Assembly (NCBI GenBank): GCA_949128115.1
Contig: OX421962.1
Coordinates: forward strand, 43,733,745-43,797,744
DNA: 64,000 nt
From: Anaspis maculata
Lineage: Eukaryota > Arthropoda > Insecta > Coleoptera > Scraptiidae
Direction of reading: 5' to 3'
The notes under the pieces are model-generated. The model ran no database searches. It was not told the origin of the DNA and saw only the letters and a list, made by a program, of their open reading frames with translations. The first letter of the stretch is position 1; each line of letters begins with the position of its first letter. Of this stretch, positions 1-12,485 are shown piece by piece. The position numbers and the translations under genes were made by a program.

Positions 1-361
1 ACATAAGTCACTGCTGCCGGAATCATTGCCTGGATAATGAAGTTTCACTTGAAGAAGTGATAACTCATTATTTGTGTTCATTCCCTAAGGACAGGGAGCT
101 GGTGCCTCAAAACTTACGTCATAAGGTACATGATTTTAGCCTTGTAGGTCTAATGTGCGTTGATAAGGTTGTTAAAAATTGCTTTGTCTTACATGTCAGA
201 CCGGGGGCTTTAGGCTGCTATGAGCCTGTCAATTTTCGAAAAAATGACCAAAAATTTACGTCATAAGGTACATGAATGAAACCAACTGGATTTTGTGTGG
301 GAACAACCCCGTGATCGAAAATCTGGTCGTAAGTCAAAATTTTTGGGAGCTTTTGGTCCAT

Positions 362-768
362 GAGACAAGTTTGAAATTTTCAAAAAAGGACCAAAATTTC
401 TTAAAAAGACAACAAACACGCAAATATAAATAAATATAGTCGTAGTAGTCGGAGAGCTTTGTTTCACAAAATTTCTTAATTTTTCACTGGCGTTTTGTTG
501 ACTAACCCACCAAGTGTGATATATATTTGTAATCAGGATGAAAAACGGAATCGATTTCCATGTTAAAATACAGGGTGTACGATTAGAGGAAAAATGTTCG
601 ATGTTGCACCCTGTAAGCGATGTACCATTAAGAATTTTTGTGGACAGATTCGAAGCCTGCGTAAAAAATCATGTGAGAATCGTTTTTCATTCCTAAAATT
701 ATGCCAAAGGAGAAGTCCCCAGGAGGAGGTGAATTTTGGTCTTTTTTGAAAATTTCAAACTTGTCTTA
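362..768. mobile_element. Nested MITE-like insertion in the left arm of palindrome 1
   Basis: The ends are inverted copies of about 35 bp, starting GAGACAAGTTTGAAATTTTC at 362 and mirrored at 733-768. The matching position in the right arm (near 2640-2670) lacks the segment, which acts as an empty site: GGTCCAT is followed almost directly by the GGGGGCATAGG stretch there. The insertion therefore postdates the arm duplication. The superfamily is unclear because the exact junction is blurred. Confidence 0.65.
571..613. mobile_element. Dwarf CAGGGTG element (43 bp) with TA flanks
   Basis: This 43-bp unit begins CAGGGTGTACGA and ends GTTGCACCCTG, with TA on each side (569-570 and 614-615). It looks like two mariner-type terminal repeats with almost nothing between them. 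Similar 42-43 bp units lie at 23948-23989 and 26458-26500. Confidence 0.6.
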
Positions 769-1536
769 TTAGTCAGGGGGCATAGGGTCAAAAAAGGCTT
801 GGCCGTGTGCAGCTTCGTGAAGATATATAGGGATATGTCCTAATCGATTCCTGGGCCATCAGGGACCATGAAAAATTATGGTGGATTATTGACATCTGCT
901 GCAGGCAAATATGGTGGAGGCGCCAAAATGGGCTTCATCTGATGATAAGAAACTGGCTGTAGCTCGTTTGTTTTTCAACGGATTTCAACATCTGAAACAT
1001 CATTTTGTAGACAAAAAAAATCTCTTCTTATTTCATGCCTAAGTTTACAAACGTCATCCCGGGAAACTGTCAAAATTGTCTTCATAAGATATGCTAAATT
1101 CCGGCCTTTTTTCAAGGCTATCTGATATTTTTGAAACTTGGCAGTATTATAGATCTTGAGGTGCCCTTTCCGAATTTTCACTTTTCCACTTCGTATATTT
1201 GCCGTTTTGGCCGCCATATTGGAAAGATGGCGCCCAAAAAACAGTTTTTTGTCAATATCTTTATTTCAGGCAATGTGAGATGAGAGCGTTTGTATGCGAA
1301 TGGAAGCTTATTCAATTCTCTACAATTTGACACCTTATTCGTGTACGTGCTATTTCCGGTTCTTGGGTTATGGCTTCCAGAGCTCCCTGAAGCATCAACT
1401 TTTGTCATCCAATCAGCATGTCAGGTTGAGCTTAGCTCCACGTGGCAGTCAAATTAACCATAAATAATGATAAATTGTCAACCACAGACCATTAATATCC
1501 AGAAAATTAATCATGGTAACGGTTGCTATGCAACTA

Positions 1537-1891
1537 CAGGGTGAACTCTAAGAGAAAATTAACTTTGAGAAGGTATAGCTTGAGAACCGTAAGTCGCATA
1601 TGAGTGATTCAGACGTCAAATTATAGAGAATTTGATAGACCTTCACTTTTGATATGAATTCTCAAGTTTTATGACAAATTTTCGAAAAAAAATCGAAAAT
1701 ATGTTTTGTTGGGCGCCATTTTTTCAAAATTATGGCCAGAACAGCAAAGATACGAAGTGGAAAAGTTGATATTCTGAATGATGACCCCAAATCTCATCAT
1801 AATAATGAGTTTCGAATGTATCTGATATCCTTCAAATGCTATATTACCTTTATTTCTTTCTAAAGTCAGTTTGCCTTCACAGTTCACCCTG
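1537..1891. mobile_element. Palindromic CAGGGTG MITE at the axis of palindrome 1
   Basis: The ends are CAGGGTGAACT and AGTTCACCCTG, flanked by TA at 1535-1536 and 1892-1893, as expected for the Tc1/mariner target preference. The midpoint (1714) lies close to the axis of the enclosing palindrome. The interior shares two modules with the outer arms: an AACCGT-TCGCA-GTCAAATT block (near 1590 and 2065) and a block reading GGGCGCCAT then AAGATACGAAGTGGAAAAG (1187-1235 inverted, 1708-1766, 2190-2248). The inner and outer elements are therefore related. Confidence 0.7.
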
Positions 1892-2924
1892 TAATTACAC
1901 AAATAACATCACCATGATCGATTTTCTAAATTTTTATCATCTATGGTTAATGGCCAAGAGCTATTGATGGGTTATTTGCCTACTACATGACAGTGGTATC
2001 AATTCAACATGCTGATTGAATGCCGAAAGTTGATGCTTCCGGAAGTTCTGAAAGCTTTTACTCAAGAACCGTGAATCGCACATTAATGACTGATATGTCA
2101 AATTGTAGAGATTGGAATGGGCTTTCCTCCGCATACACACATTTTAATCTTGAGTCAGTTGAATTCAAGATATTGACAAAAAACTGTTTTTTGGGCGCCA
2201 TCTTTTCAATATGGCGGCCAAAACGGCAAAGATACGAAGTGGAAAAGTAGAAATTCGAAAAGAGCACTTCAAGATCTATGATACTGCCAGGTTTCAAAAA
2301 TATCGGACAATCTTCAAAAAAGGGCGGAATTTAGCATGTCTTATAAATACAGATTTGACAGTTTCACGAAATGACGTTTGTAAATTTAGGTATGAAATAA
2401 GAAGAGAATTTTTTTGTCTACAAAATGACGTTCCAGATGTTGAAATCCGATGGAAAACAAACGAGCTACAGCCAGTTTCTTATCACCAGATGAAGCCCAT
2501 TTTGGCGCCTCCACCATATTTGCCTGCAGTAGATACGAATATTCCACCATCATTTTTCATGGTCCTTGATCCCCCAGGAATCGACTAAGACATAACTCTA
2601 TATATCTTCACGAAGCTGCACACGGCACGACCTATGCCCCCATACTATATGGACCGAGAGCCCCCAAAAATCTCGTCTTATGACCCGATTTCCGATTAAA
2701 GGGATGTTCCCACACAAAAGCCCGTTGGTTTCATTCATGTACCTTGTGACATAAATTTTTGACATTTTTCGAAATTGACAAGCCTATACCAGCCTAAAGC
2801 CCCCGGTCTGACATGTAAGACAAAGAAATTTTCAACAACCTTATCAACGCACATTAGACCTACAGGGTTACCTTATGACGTAAGTTTTGAAGCACCAGCT
2901 CCCTGTCCACTAAGTGTAATACCA

Positions 2925-5240
2925 CACAGGTGTCCTCAAGTAGAAATGAGTTTAAAAAAAATTGTCACCAAACTGTTAATGAGACCTTGTGATAGAGGTT
3001 CTTGGGAGCACAAAAATGATTCTAACAAAATCGTAGCTGATCCCGAACGGCAATTATTCAATTTTTAAGATTATCACTCGAAAATGTTGTGATAAAAATT
3101 TGGCTTCAGTTTTTTTCAAATTTTTAGAATAACTAGAATGTCTAAACGGTTAATTTTGCATCTCTCCCAATATATTAAAAAATCTCTGTGAATAGATTCA
3201 TACCCTTCTGTTCTAATGAGAGTCAAAGACCTCCATTGTTAAGGAACTTCAACAAGTTTTGGAGATTACATGAATTTTCAAAGCTTCTGATAACACCCTT
3301 GTCCCAAAACACTTTATAATATAATTATGCCCTCTTCGTAAGGTCCAGCTACAACTTTTGCAGTTCTGGAACACTTTTCAACAATTTTTTTCATCGTTTT
3401 GAAGGCAAACACAAACGGAATCACGCAAAGTACTCCCACATTTTCTACGTTTTCCGGATCAGTATGACCGGCGTTCTCCTTTGAAAGTTTCCGGCAGGTG
3501 TTCCTCTTAAATATCTCGTCGTAGTAACTTTTGGCGACTAAGTTCAACTTCTTGGGCCACAGCAAAACTTCATCACGCTAAAGTATCAGCACAAGATCAT
3601 TCCAAAACAAATGGTTCACAAACCCTTGAAAAGATGCAACTCTGGAATGATGCAATTCTCGGTAACATACAAGCTTTTTTTTTGAAAAAAGGGGGGTTGA
3701 TTGAACTTGTGACACCCTTTTGAAAACTTCTTCCTTCCTTCAGAGCAAAATTTCTCATTAATGCGCCTTTAAATCTTCATAAGTCTTCATACTCGAAACC
3801 ATTTTTTTTCTGTTATTTTCTTCACAAACCTCATTTCAACGTCATTTTATCGAACTTCCCTCGTAAGTTTTCCAGAGTGCTGAAGCAGTATGGACATGGT
3901 TGCCGTGTAGCCATTCGCTGGCCATTGATCAAGAGAATAAGTTCAAGATCCGAAACAAATTTAAACCCAAGTCCATTGATGTTGGTCATTTGAAACATCA
4001 ACTCGATATTTCCATATAGGTTTTTTAACCTGGGGTAGGTACAATGCAAACCATTCATAAGCCTATTAAAACTGGTTGATTCCCTTTTTTTTTCAGTCGA
4101 TCCTCAATCTATGTTATGACTTTTTTGCTGTCTGTGTGATGTTTCTTTTCCTCTTTCTCTAAAATTATTTCTGCATCTTCCAGACCAATTAAAATCAAGT
4201 TGATGTTTGAAATGACCAATATCAATGCAATTACTTTAAAATTTGTTCAGGAATTTAAACTTCTTTTGATCAATGACCAGAAAACAACTACAGCTACTTC
4301 CATGTTCGTACTGCTTCCTCACTCTAGAAGACTTACGGGGGAAATTCGATGAAATTACGTTAAATAAGGTTTGTGAAGAAAATAAACAGAAAGAGATGGT
4401 TACGAGTATGAAGACTTATGAATATTTGAGGCGCATTGATTGAAAATTTTGCTCTGCAGGAAAAAAAAAAGAACTTTGCGAACGATTGTCACAGCACAAT
4501 TAACCCCCCTCTATACGATGCACCTCCTTTAAGGGTTTGTGAACCATTTATTTTGGAATGGTCTTGTGCCGATACTTGGGTGTGATGAAGTTTTGCTGTG
4601 GCCCAAAGAACTAAACTTGCTCGCCAAAAGTTACCAACATAAGATTTCTGGAGAGAACTCCTGTCAGAAACTTTCAAAGGAAAGCGACGGTCTTAATGAT
4701 CATGAAATCCGTAGAAAATGTGGGAGTACTTTGCGTGATTCCGTTTGTGTTTGACTTCAAAACGATGAACAAAATTGTTGAAAAGTGTTTCAGCACTGCA
4801 AAGGTTGTGGCTGGACCTTACGAAGAGGGCATAAATATATTATCAAAGTGTTCTGGGACAAGGGTGTTATCAGAAATTTTGGAAATTCATCTAATCTCCA
4901 AAGCTTGTTGAAGTTCCTCAACAATGGAGGTCTTGGACTCTCATTAGAACAGAAGGGTTCAAATCTATTCACAGAGATTTTTTCAGATATTTGGAAAGAT
5001 GCAAAATTGACCGTTTAGAGAACCTAGTCATTCTAAAAATTTGAAGAAAAAAAACCGGAGCCAATTTTTTATCACGACATTTTCAACCGATAATCTTAAA
5101 AATTGAATAATTGCCGTTCGGGATCAGCTACGATTTTGTTAGATACATTTCTGTGCTCCCCAGAACCTCTATTACAAGGTCTCATTAACAGTTTTTGGTG
5201 ACAATTTTGTTAAACTCATTTCTACTTGAGGACACCTGTG
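2925..5240. mobile_element. Foldback palindrome 2 with possible 4-bp target duplication
   Basis: Inverted arms run from about 2925 to 4005 and from 4200 to 5240, ending CACAGGTGTCCTCAAG and its complement. The flanks read ACCA on both sides (2921-2924 and 5241-5244), a possible 4-bp target duplication. Each arm contains a related 70-85 codon frame (minus strand 3314-3565, plus strand near 4696-4911). It is not conserved to a shared stop, so I do not call it a gene. The spacer at 4010-4195 is unrelated sequence. Confidence 0.75.
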
Positions 5241-7249
5241 ACCAATACATTTTAGTTTGGCGTAACTTAAAATTTGTCCGCCACCAGACTTGAAACTCTG
5301 GAGAGCTCCACAAGAAATTCAAAAACTGCAGATAACGTCACTCTGTCTCGTGGATGACGAGTTATTTCCGAGATAATGTGTCATGAACTCATGAAAAGGG
5401 CCTACTAAGTATTCCGTCTTGACCCGCTCAAATTTTTAATGGTTTGGTGGCCTGTTTTTTTTTCAAATTCCATTTTATGCAAAAACTGATGCAACCAAAA
5501 ACCACAAAAGCTATGCTAAAATATGTGTAAAGGCGTATAATATCTAGGTGGCTGAACTGCAAAAATCAATGTTTTTATTGGTTGCCATTGTTGCCAAGCA
5601 ACAACAGTTGGTTGGTGTGATATCCCTTCTGGGTTCATTTGTTTAATAAAAGATACATGAGTATCGTAACATGTTACACGTAACGTCATTGAATGAACGT
5701 CATGGCAGCAAATGGGGGATGTTGTTTTGTCAGTTGCATAACCAGCAGGGGTACACCTGCGCTTAAAAATTGAAAATAGCCAAGATTTTCCCCGTACGAT
5801 ACAGAGCACATTTCCACAATGGACACGACGTTTTTCCAACATACGTATCTGCCTCCACCTGCAAAGTTTTGGAGCGAAACTATCAGAGGCCATCAGCCGT
5901 ATCCTCCCAGCGCTCCAGCTTGCCACTCTTTATTAAAATTTGTGCTCCAAAAAAACATTTTACTGTAAATAAAAAGCGAACGGGATATACCTACTTATTG
6001 CAATGGTTGCGGTTCATTTTCAAAAGCTCTCAAGAGTGTCAAGTAGGAGAGTCGTTCATTGTTAATTAGTTATTTCAAGTACCAAAGTTCAGTTCAAAAC
6101 AATTCAGAAAGAATTTGACAACTAGACCACACGGTGAGCAGTGCGATGTGAGGTTGGAGTTTTTGAAAAAGTATTGCGTCACACCAAACAATCTAATATT
6201 GGAGTTATCAATATGCCAAATAAATTTGGCAATAGGTACACCACTTGCACTACTTTGGCATTGAGTAAGTGTGTATGCATTGTGTTCACACAAACACAAT
6301 GGTGAGTAAGAATTTTCGCATTTTACCGAAAAATACCCATATAAAAATTATTATAAAACGAAATGTCTTTGGGTAGGTAGTAGATCCAAGGCCTGAATTA
6401 CGAAATTGCCTTTGATATTTTTCAACTTGCAAAATTCATCTTACGTAAAATGCCATTAATGTTCGAATGTCGAGGTCAAGCATCTGAAATTCTAGGTAAT
6501 ATTTGAAAAAATAAATACAGTCTCTTAATTAGACAAATTCATTCCGCAAAACCGGATTCAAAAAGCACTTTTATCATTAACGGTTATGTTTGGCCACTTA
6601 AAACAAAGACATGACACAGCTTATTCACTCACAGATATTATTGAAGCCAACTTTGATCTGACATTCAAAATGCACGGCCAATCCACATGTTGTATCTTGC
6701 TCGGAAGACTCCGGTTTCAAGTTTTTTGTTGTTGCAATTTCGAATAGGTAGGTACCAGGGCGTTTTTTGCATGATCGATGAATATTCAGATAACCGATTA
6801 TCAAGTACCAAATTGTCACTGCGAACTGATTACGATGGCAGAAAATATAGGAATTACCAGAATCCTGGTGGATGTGCAAAAATTCGACCTTGACACTTTT
6901 TGCACTGCTGTTATTATTTAACAACCAATTTATTATTGTTGACATAATGTTTGTTTAAATTTTTTCTTCGCATTCTGAGAAGAATCTCAAATGCAATAAT
7001 AATTACAATTTATACCTGTGAAAAAACATATCATCTTCAGCATAAAAGCAAAGGCAATAAACTTTTCTACGACAAACCACAATACCACAAACACAGCGAT
7101 CTCCACAAACACGTGTTTTTCAAGATCATAGATCATGAGTTTGTTTATTTATATGATAAAAAGCAAGTTCAGTTTAGGCAGTTCTGAACATTTTGGAGAA
7201 ACTCTATAATTCGTTCCTCATTGTTATATTACATTCCACGATTTTTCAA
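5241..7249. other. No recognised feature
   Basis: AT-rich sequence with only short chance frames. I saw no protein family, RNA gene, long inverted repeat or satellite here. Confidence 0.4.
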
Positions 7250-7387
7250 AATCCACCTTTCCGAGAGTTCCACGCATACCTCTGAACCCAGAACAAGCGT
7301 TTTGTAGTAGCCGTTTGTACTATCGCATCGGGAGTATGCGCTCACAGGTATGCGCGCAAGTGATTTCTCGCATGGGAATGGTGGATT
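7250..7387. mobile_element. Short palindromic MITE, AATCCACC family, copy 1
   Basis: The ends are AATCCACCTTTCC and GGAATGGTGGATT, with inner mirrored CGCATACCT / AGGTATGCG blocks. A second copy lies at 15119-15255. Both carry the block CGCATGGGAA or its complement near an end. There is no coding content. Confidence 0.6.
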
Positions 7388-8259
7388 GTTCTCTCTGTTT
7401 ACAAAACTTTCTGTTTACGTGGACGTTATTTTAGATAAAATTCCTAGAGGCTCCCACTTACCCTAGCGCACTCTGGTGGGAGCAAAATCGTCCATGGGTC
7501 TCATTCTCTAACTTACTTTCAGTTCCACAGAAAAAAATGATCAGCGATCAGGCTGATTGAATACTCCTCTGTGGGCGATCCATGGTGCTCACCTCCGACT
7601 AGTGTACTCAAAATTTCCACCGGTCCTCCAGCAAATTCCACAATGACCCGGCATAAGGTTTCTAGGTGACTCCCGAAATATGTTACACCTTCCGCGTGCT
7701 TCCCGCGTGTTCCGGACCGGCGGCACCTCCGCCATTTCGGCTGATGTTTCCTACTTGGCTGTTCACTAGAGCTTCGCACTTGTATACTGCGATGGGGTTA
7801 AGTAGAATAGCGTTCAGCTAGACTTCGCCTCTAAATGAAATTTATCATAAATATATTTTGTACTGTTCTTATATTGCTTAGAAATAAAGCCCATTCATTT
7901 TTATTATTATTATCATCTAATGGAAAGAGTCCAGAAAGACCGGGTGTTCTCTGGAATGCACGAGAATCGCCGCTCGTAACAGTATTATTATCAACTGTTG
8001 GATTGTTGAGGATAATTGAAACTTAAGACTGAAGAAACTTTTCAGGTTCTAGCTTCTAGCTCTGGGTTTATTGTTGCATTTTCCAGTAAAATGACAAAAA
8101 ATGGAAAGGAAAAAAAATTAAAAAAAAATTGGTGATTACCTCGTAAAAGGCTGAATGTTTTGGCAAACAATAAATAACTCTTGTTCCGGAATATCTAATC
8201 TATCTTTTCGATGCAAAACCCGAGATAGCGCCACACATAAGTTAATAGTAAGGTTGAAA
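7388..8259. other. No recognised gene; half copy of a GTTCCAC element
   Basis: Sequence near 7519-7560 (GTTCCACAG followed by ATGATCAGCGATCA) matches one end of the palindromic element at 15855-16080. No opposite end was found here, so it is probably a truncated copy. Nothing else was recognised. Confidence 0.35.
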
Positions 8260-8472
8260 ATGGCTGACCTCATTGATTATGAATTATTGTATTCCGAGCG
8301 ATGGCCCATTGGCAAACTATATAGCTGGCGTAAAGCAAAAAACTGGATTGAATCCAAAGTTATGCAACCATTATTGGATCAATTTGAAGAACGTTATTTG
8401 CATAAGTTTTACAAGGCACATTTTGTGTCTGTCTTTATTTCGCTATGCACATTGTTGATTTCTTCCGAGTAA
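8260..8472 (+). CDS. Possible small reading frame of 70 codons, unknown
   Basis: An ATG in a good animal context (GAAAATGGC) at 8260 opens a 70-residue frame starting MADLIDYELLYSE and ending LLISSE before TAA. Codon use looks more even than in surrounding chance frames, and the residues include a basic/aromatic middle (WRKAKNWIE). I do not recognise a family. No splice context or poly(A) signal supports it strongly. It could be an exon, a decayed repeat protein or chance. Confidence 0.2.
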   Translation: MADLIDYELLYSERWPIGKLYSWRKAKNWIESKVMQPLLDQFEERYLHKFYKAHFVSVFISLCTLLISSE

Positions 8473-9056
8473 AAATCGAGAAACCATAGAACAACGGAGA
8501 TGTCTTAGAGTGCGACGTGTCAAACAAGCAAGTTATATTGTTCTTATTGCAGTACCAAGCCCAGAACCTGATGTCGAAGGACATTTAGTGTCAATGATAT
8601 TAAAAGTCTTGCAGGAAGCACTCGAGCAGAGTATTCCTTTAGCAGTTCGATTTCAACCTCACACGAGATGTGAGTACTCGACTGTGTACAAAACTCGGTG
8701 GTCTTGATCTTCCCTTTATGGTAATGGCTGCTTACTGGCAATCATATACCTGAACAAAGCGGAAGTGTGAATAACATAATATATTGTATGTATCAAGAGT
8801 TTTATGACAGTACGTGAAGTGTATGTCGTGACCTCTAACATATACAATCTCAATCAGGAAGGATCTAGCAGATACATATCTGGTTGTAATTTTTTTCGCG
8901 TAATATAATTATGAATTGCAAGGATCGCGGAATTTGTTGAGGTTACCAATTTAATTCCATCCAAATACGGATGTTCGAATTTTGAGCACATGACCAAGAA
9001 AACTATATGTGTAAGTATAATATAATGTCAACTCGCACACTTGAAAAATTTTGGGA

Positions 9057-9384
9057 AGAATGGAGTTAAATTGGTAAAATAAGGCGTTGCGGAATCAAAC
9101 GCTGTGGGCTTATTCCTTGACAGCAATTTCACCAATCAAGTCTCTTCCGAAAGCTACGAAGATGTACTTTGGTTTGAGCCCATTGGCATTTCCATATTTA
9201 AAAAAGAAAGTTTTTTTTTCAATTTCAAGAAATTATTTATGGGTTCTGGAAATGCCAATGGGCTCAGACCGAAGTACATCCTTGTAGCTTTCGAAAGAGA
9301 CCTGAATGGTAAATTTCTGTCAAGGAATAAGCCCACAGCGTTTGATTCGGCAACGCCTTATTTCACCAATTTAACTTCATCCTT
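9057..9384. mobile_element. Palindromic MITE, TTGGTAAAATAAGGCGTTGC family
   Basis: An almost complete inverted repeat with its centre near 9220. The left arm carries TTGGTAAAATAAGGCGTTGC and the right arm its complement, and both arms carry the GAGCCCATTGGCATTTCC block. Related but rearranged copies are at 42323-42450 (left half only) and 45803-46250 (interrupted). The small frames on both strands are mirror images from the palindrome. Confidence 0.75.
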
Positions 9385-12235
9385 ATGAAAGAAAAGACTG
9401 CAAAAGACTGCACACTGCACACCAACCATGTGAAACTGGCGTGAACAACGCGGTTTTTTTCTCAATAAAATACCAAACTTCATTTTATCATTTCCAGTCA
9501 GACCAGCCGTAGATACGAAAGATAGTTGTTGTTCAGGTGAGACACCTGTGACGTCAACTCCAGGTATTTTATTTACAAGAAATAAATTTGTCCCGAACAC
9601 GCATTACCTACGTTCAATGCGCAGAGTAATTGATTGGTTCTTTATCTATTGGATCATATTCATAAATTCGTTAGGTACTGACAAGACAGTGACTGCCCTG
9701 ACTAAGGTACAAAGTGAACGACCTTCATCGACTAAATATAGTATAAAATATATTTTCCGCATATCTCACTGGGTTACTAGAAAAATGCGTATGTATATGA
9801 AGTTGTAGATCAACGATCAAACGTGTAATAGGTACCTTGTACAAATAGAAGTACCTTATTTTCCCAAGATCCAGGACTCCAGGAGGAAACTAAATCGTAA
9901 CAAAGAAACGAGCTCGGTATCAGAAAAAATCCATTCGCACGCACATAAACGCACTGACACTTTTTGTTACATAAAAATTTCATTTTTTCAGCGCATCTTC
10001 TAACTGATTTTGCTTGAGTTAGGTACAAACGCGGGCGCATAATTGAAAACACTTTTTAAAATTGTCAATTCTGCAATTGAAAATCGCACATTTCGTGCGG
10101 ATGTGATTTGAGGAAACTACTTGCTTCTACAGTTTCTAGGATGTTTCCTTGAAATTTTAACAGCAAGTTATCTTCATCAGAATCAGAGCAATAAGGTCGT
10201 AATATGAATTAAAAAACGTTTTCATTTAATTCCTAGCCACCGTACATGAATCTGAATACGTATTTGCGAATATAATACTGGTAGATGTAGAGCAAGTAAA
10301 CTAGATAGAAGACTGCAACTATTTGGGAATTCAATATAGGTAATTACTTAGTCAAGATATTCATTTGCAATAAATACGAAACTAGTGTAGGTATAAAACA
10401 AATTATTGAGAACGATGTCTTAATAGACCGTTCGGTTTACATAATCGCAACTTTCACTTCGCAGTTGTGGATTATGGGGTTTAGAGGTTTTCCGCAAATT
10501 GAAGTAGGAGTAGCATGAGTACGCAAAATTCCCATGAGTCTTTACCCTCATTACTACTCTGACAAAACGTAGTAATTTTTCCGACTATCACAGGCTCAAC
10601 AAACAACCTTCGCATCTGGCAGAAAATTCGCGTAGTGTCATTCAATAACATAGACAATGATAAGTATGTGGTTTCCGAAGGCATATAGCTTTATCGTGGT
10701 TTCTCTAATTTGGATCAACACTTCTGGAAGACGTGACAGGCCTTTGTGAACTTCCGGAAAAAAGTCTAGAACCGAAAAGAATAAACGCTCAATTGAGAAG
10801 GGAAGCATATGGATGGGTCAGTGGGTGAAGGTCAGTTTGTCATTGTCAGCATTCTGTCGGCCCGTAAATTCAAATTTTATAATTTTCATGTCAAACTGAC
10901 GCGTTCGCGAGGTTACGAGCCATTTCTTCAACAGTCGGTGTCCGGTGTGTAATGTCTGTGTTCCGCGTTTTTTGCAGTAGGTTTTGTGCAACAGTAGACT
11001 ATTTTCCTACGACCTTGATATTCTCTCACGGAACTGTCACAATCTCTCACGGAACCGTCACAATGTCTCACTCGGCCTCGATAGTCTCGAAGTTCGTGAT
11101 AGTCTCTCATCAAAATGTCAAAACAGTGTCAAAGCTCAAAGTTGGAAGTAAAGCAGTGGAAATAGTGTCGGTATTGTGCAACGAGCAAGGAATGATACAA
11201 ATTTCTTCACTAGCATGGCATTTGCAACAGAGACTCAGGAAAATATCAAGGTGGTCGACCCAATTTTGCAGAGCACTCTAGCTGTCAATGACATTTTTGA
11301 CGTCTTCAACTGTGAAATTCTCGGCATTCGACGCTGATTCGACAAATAAACGCTCAATATAAAATTACTTGACAAATTCTTATTCGAAGCTTAATTAGGA
11401 GATTAAAATACCGGTCCTTATTGGAAATGTCTTGGTATCGAGGTATAAGGTGTTGTACCAAGGGACGCATGTACTCAGGGGCAGTGGTCATAGCTTGAGC
11501 TAAATTTGAAGTTTCAAGTTGGAGCTCCAACGATATGTTGATAAAAGTGTTGTATAGTTAGTAGCCCTGTTAAATTGAAATTGCTTTGCAAACAGTGCAA
11601 ACTTAAGAATTTTTTGAGTTTTACGTTTTTTCGGGGTGCCAAGCCAAGTAAACTCCGTCCTTCAGATAGCGTATACAATTCCTCTTGCATGCGTTGACTG
11701 GATGAGTCGAGGAATGAGTGATTAAACGGATGTATCATTATCTACTTCATTATGTTGAATTTTATCAACAACTTGCTCATGGCAAATATTTCCAAAGCTA
11801 AATTGCTTAAAAAAATGTTGGTTTCAAAACTAAGACTTATTGTACCTTGGGACGTAGAGTTTATCTTGGTAATAATTGATGTAGAAGATATGATTTTGAA
11901 CTTCTTTCCCCTGTATCTATTAACGGAAAGGGGGGAAGGAGGAGGGTGATTATAAGAAGCGTAAACCGTTCGACGGATTTTTTTATGGACTAAAAAGAAA
12001 AAGAAAATCCATATTAATTTGTTGGTACAGTTTTTTTGTTTCTTTGTTCTTTTTTTTTAGTAATAAGTACATATGTTGAAATTTTAGAAGTGGTTCTAAG
12101 TTTAGGTTCTAGATATAACTTTGTGTATGTATTAATGTACTTTGATAAGAACGGGTATTTGCCCGCATGTCATGATTTGCCCATTGAAGCTGATATTTTT
12201 CGCAAAAATCATCTCATCTAGAACTAGATGCTATG
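9385..12235. other. No firm gene; small frame with a 21-bp tandem repeat
   Basis: Mostly unrecognised AT-rich sequence. An ATG frame of 109 codons at 10952-11281 contains a tandem repeat of about 21 bp (TCTCACGGAACTGTCACAA, then a near copy at 11036-11058). The matching protein repeat is SHGTVT twice. No homology was recognised. The minus-strand frame near 9470-9600 (PGVDVTGVSPEQQ) is coding-like in composition but has no clear splice sites. Confidence 0.25.
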
Positions 12236-12310
12236 ACGGACAGACAGGAAGACAGACGGACAAAGCGAGGACATAATCGTCTGGAGGAGTGCGCTAAAAT
12301 ACAAAGTAAG
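12236..12310 (+). repeat. Repeat end shared with the CGGA-array element
   Basis: GGACAGACAGGAAGACAGAC followed by GGACAAAGCG and then GTGCGCTAAAA mirrors the order at 16408-16486 (CGGA repeats, ACAAAGCG, ATGCGCTAAAA). It is probably the 3' end of the same dispersed repeat family. Confidence 0.45.
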
Positions 12311-12385
12311 TATTCCTACCCTACCCAATTTGTACTACCTATACTTTGTTGAAATGTTGAACATGAGTTTTTGCCTATTTTCTAG

Positions 12386-12485
12386 CGCTACCGAAAAAAC
12401 ACAGGTAAATGAACTTCAGCTTTTCGATGACGGCTTCGAGAATTTCTTCCGTAAAATGTCTAATGGACCAGAACCGAAACCTTAA
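12386..12485 (+). CDS. Possible terminal exon, unknown product
   Basis: A pyrimidine-rich tract ending TTTTCTAG at 12378-12385 is followed by the only open frame, which reads SATEKTQVNELQLFDDGF and ends PEPKP before TAA at 12483-12485. The acidic/aromatic composition looks protein-like. No upstream exon or poly(A) signal could be tied to it and no family is recognised. It may be a chance frame of 33 codons. Confidence 0.25.

Larger units (their letters stand above)
90..2908. repeat. Large foldback palindrome 1
   Basis: The arms at about 90-1425 and 2005-2908 are imperfect inverted copies. Examples are the block at 930-970 against 2450-2490 and the block at 1187-1235 against 2190-2248. Symmetry continues with more divergence through the spacer to a smaller element at 1537-1891. 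No reading frame is conserved in both arms, so this looks like a non-autonomous foldback element. The left arm is longer because another element is inserted at 362-768. Boundaries are approximate because no convincing target duplication was found. Confidence 0.8.

Noticed and set aside
3314..3565. Similar 70-85 codon frames in both arms of palindrome 2
   Set aside because: They are arm copies without a shared start or stop. No family was recognised.
9470..9600. Coding-like minus frame containing PGVDVTGVSPEQQ
   Set aside because: It is short, has no convincing splice sites, runs into a palindromic MITE and matches no family I know.
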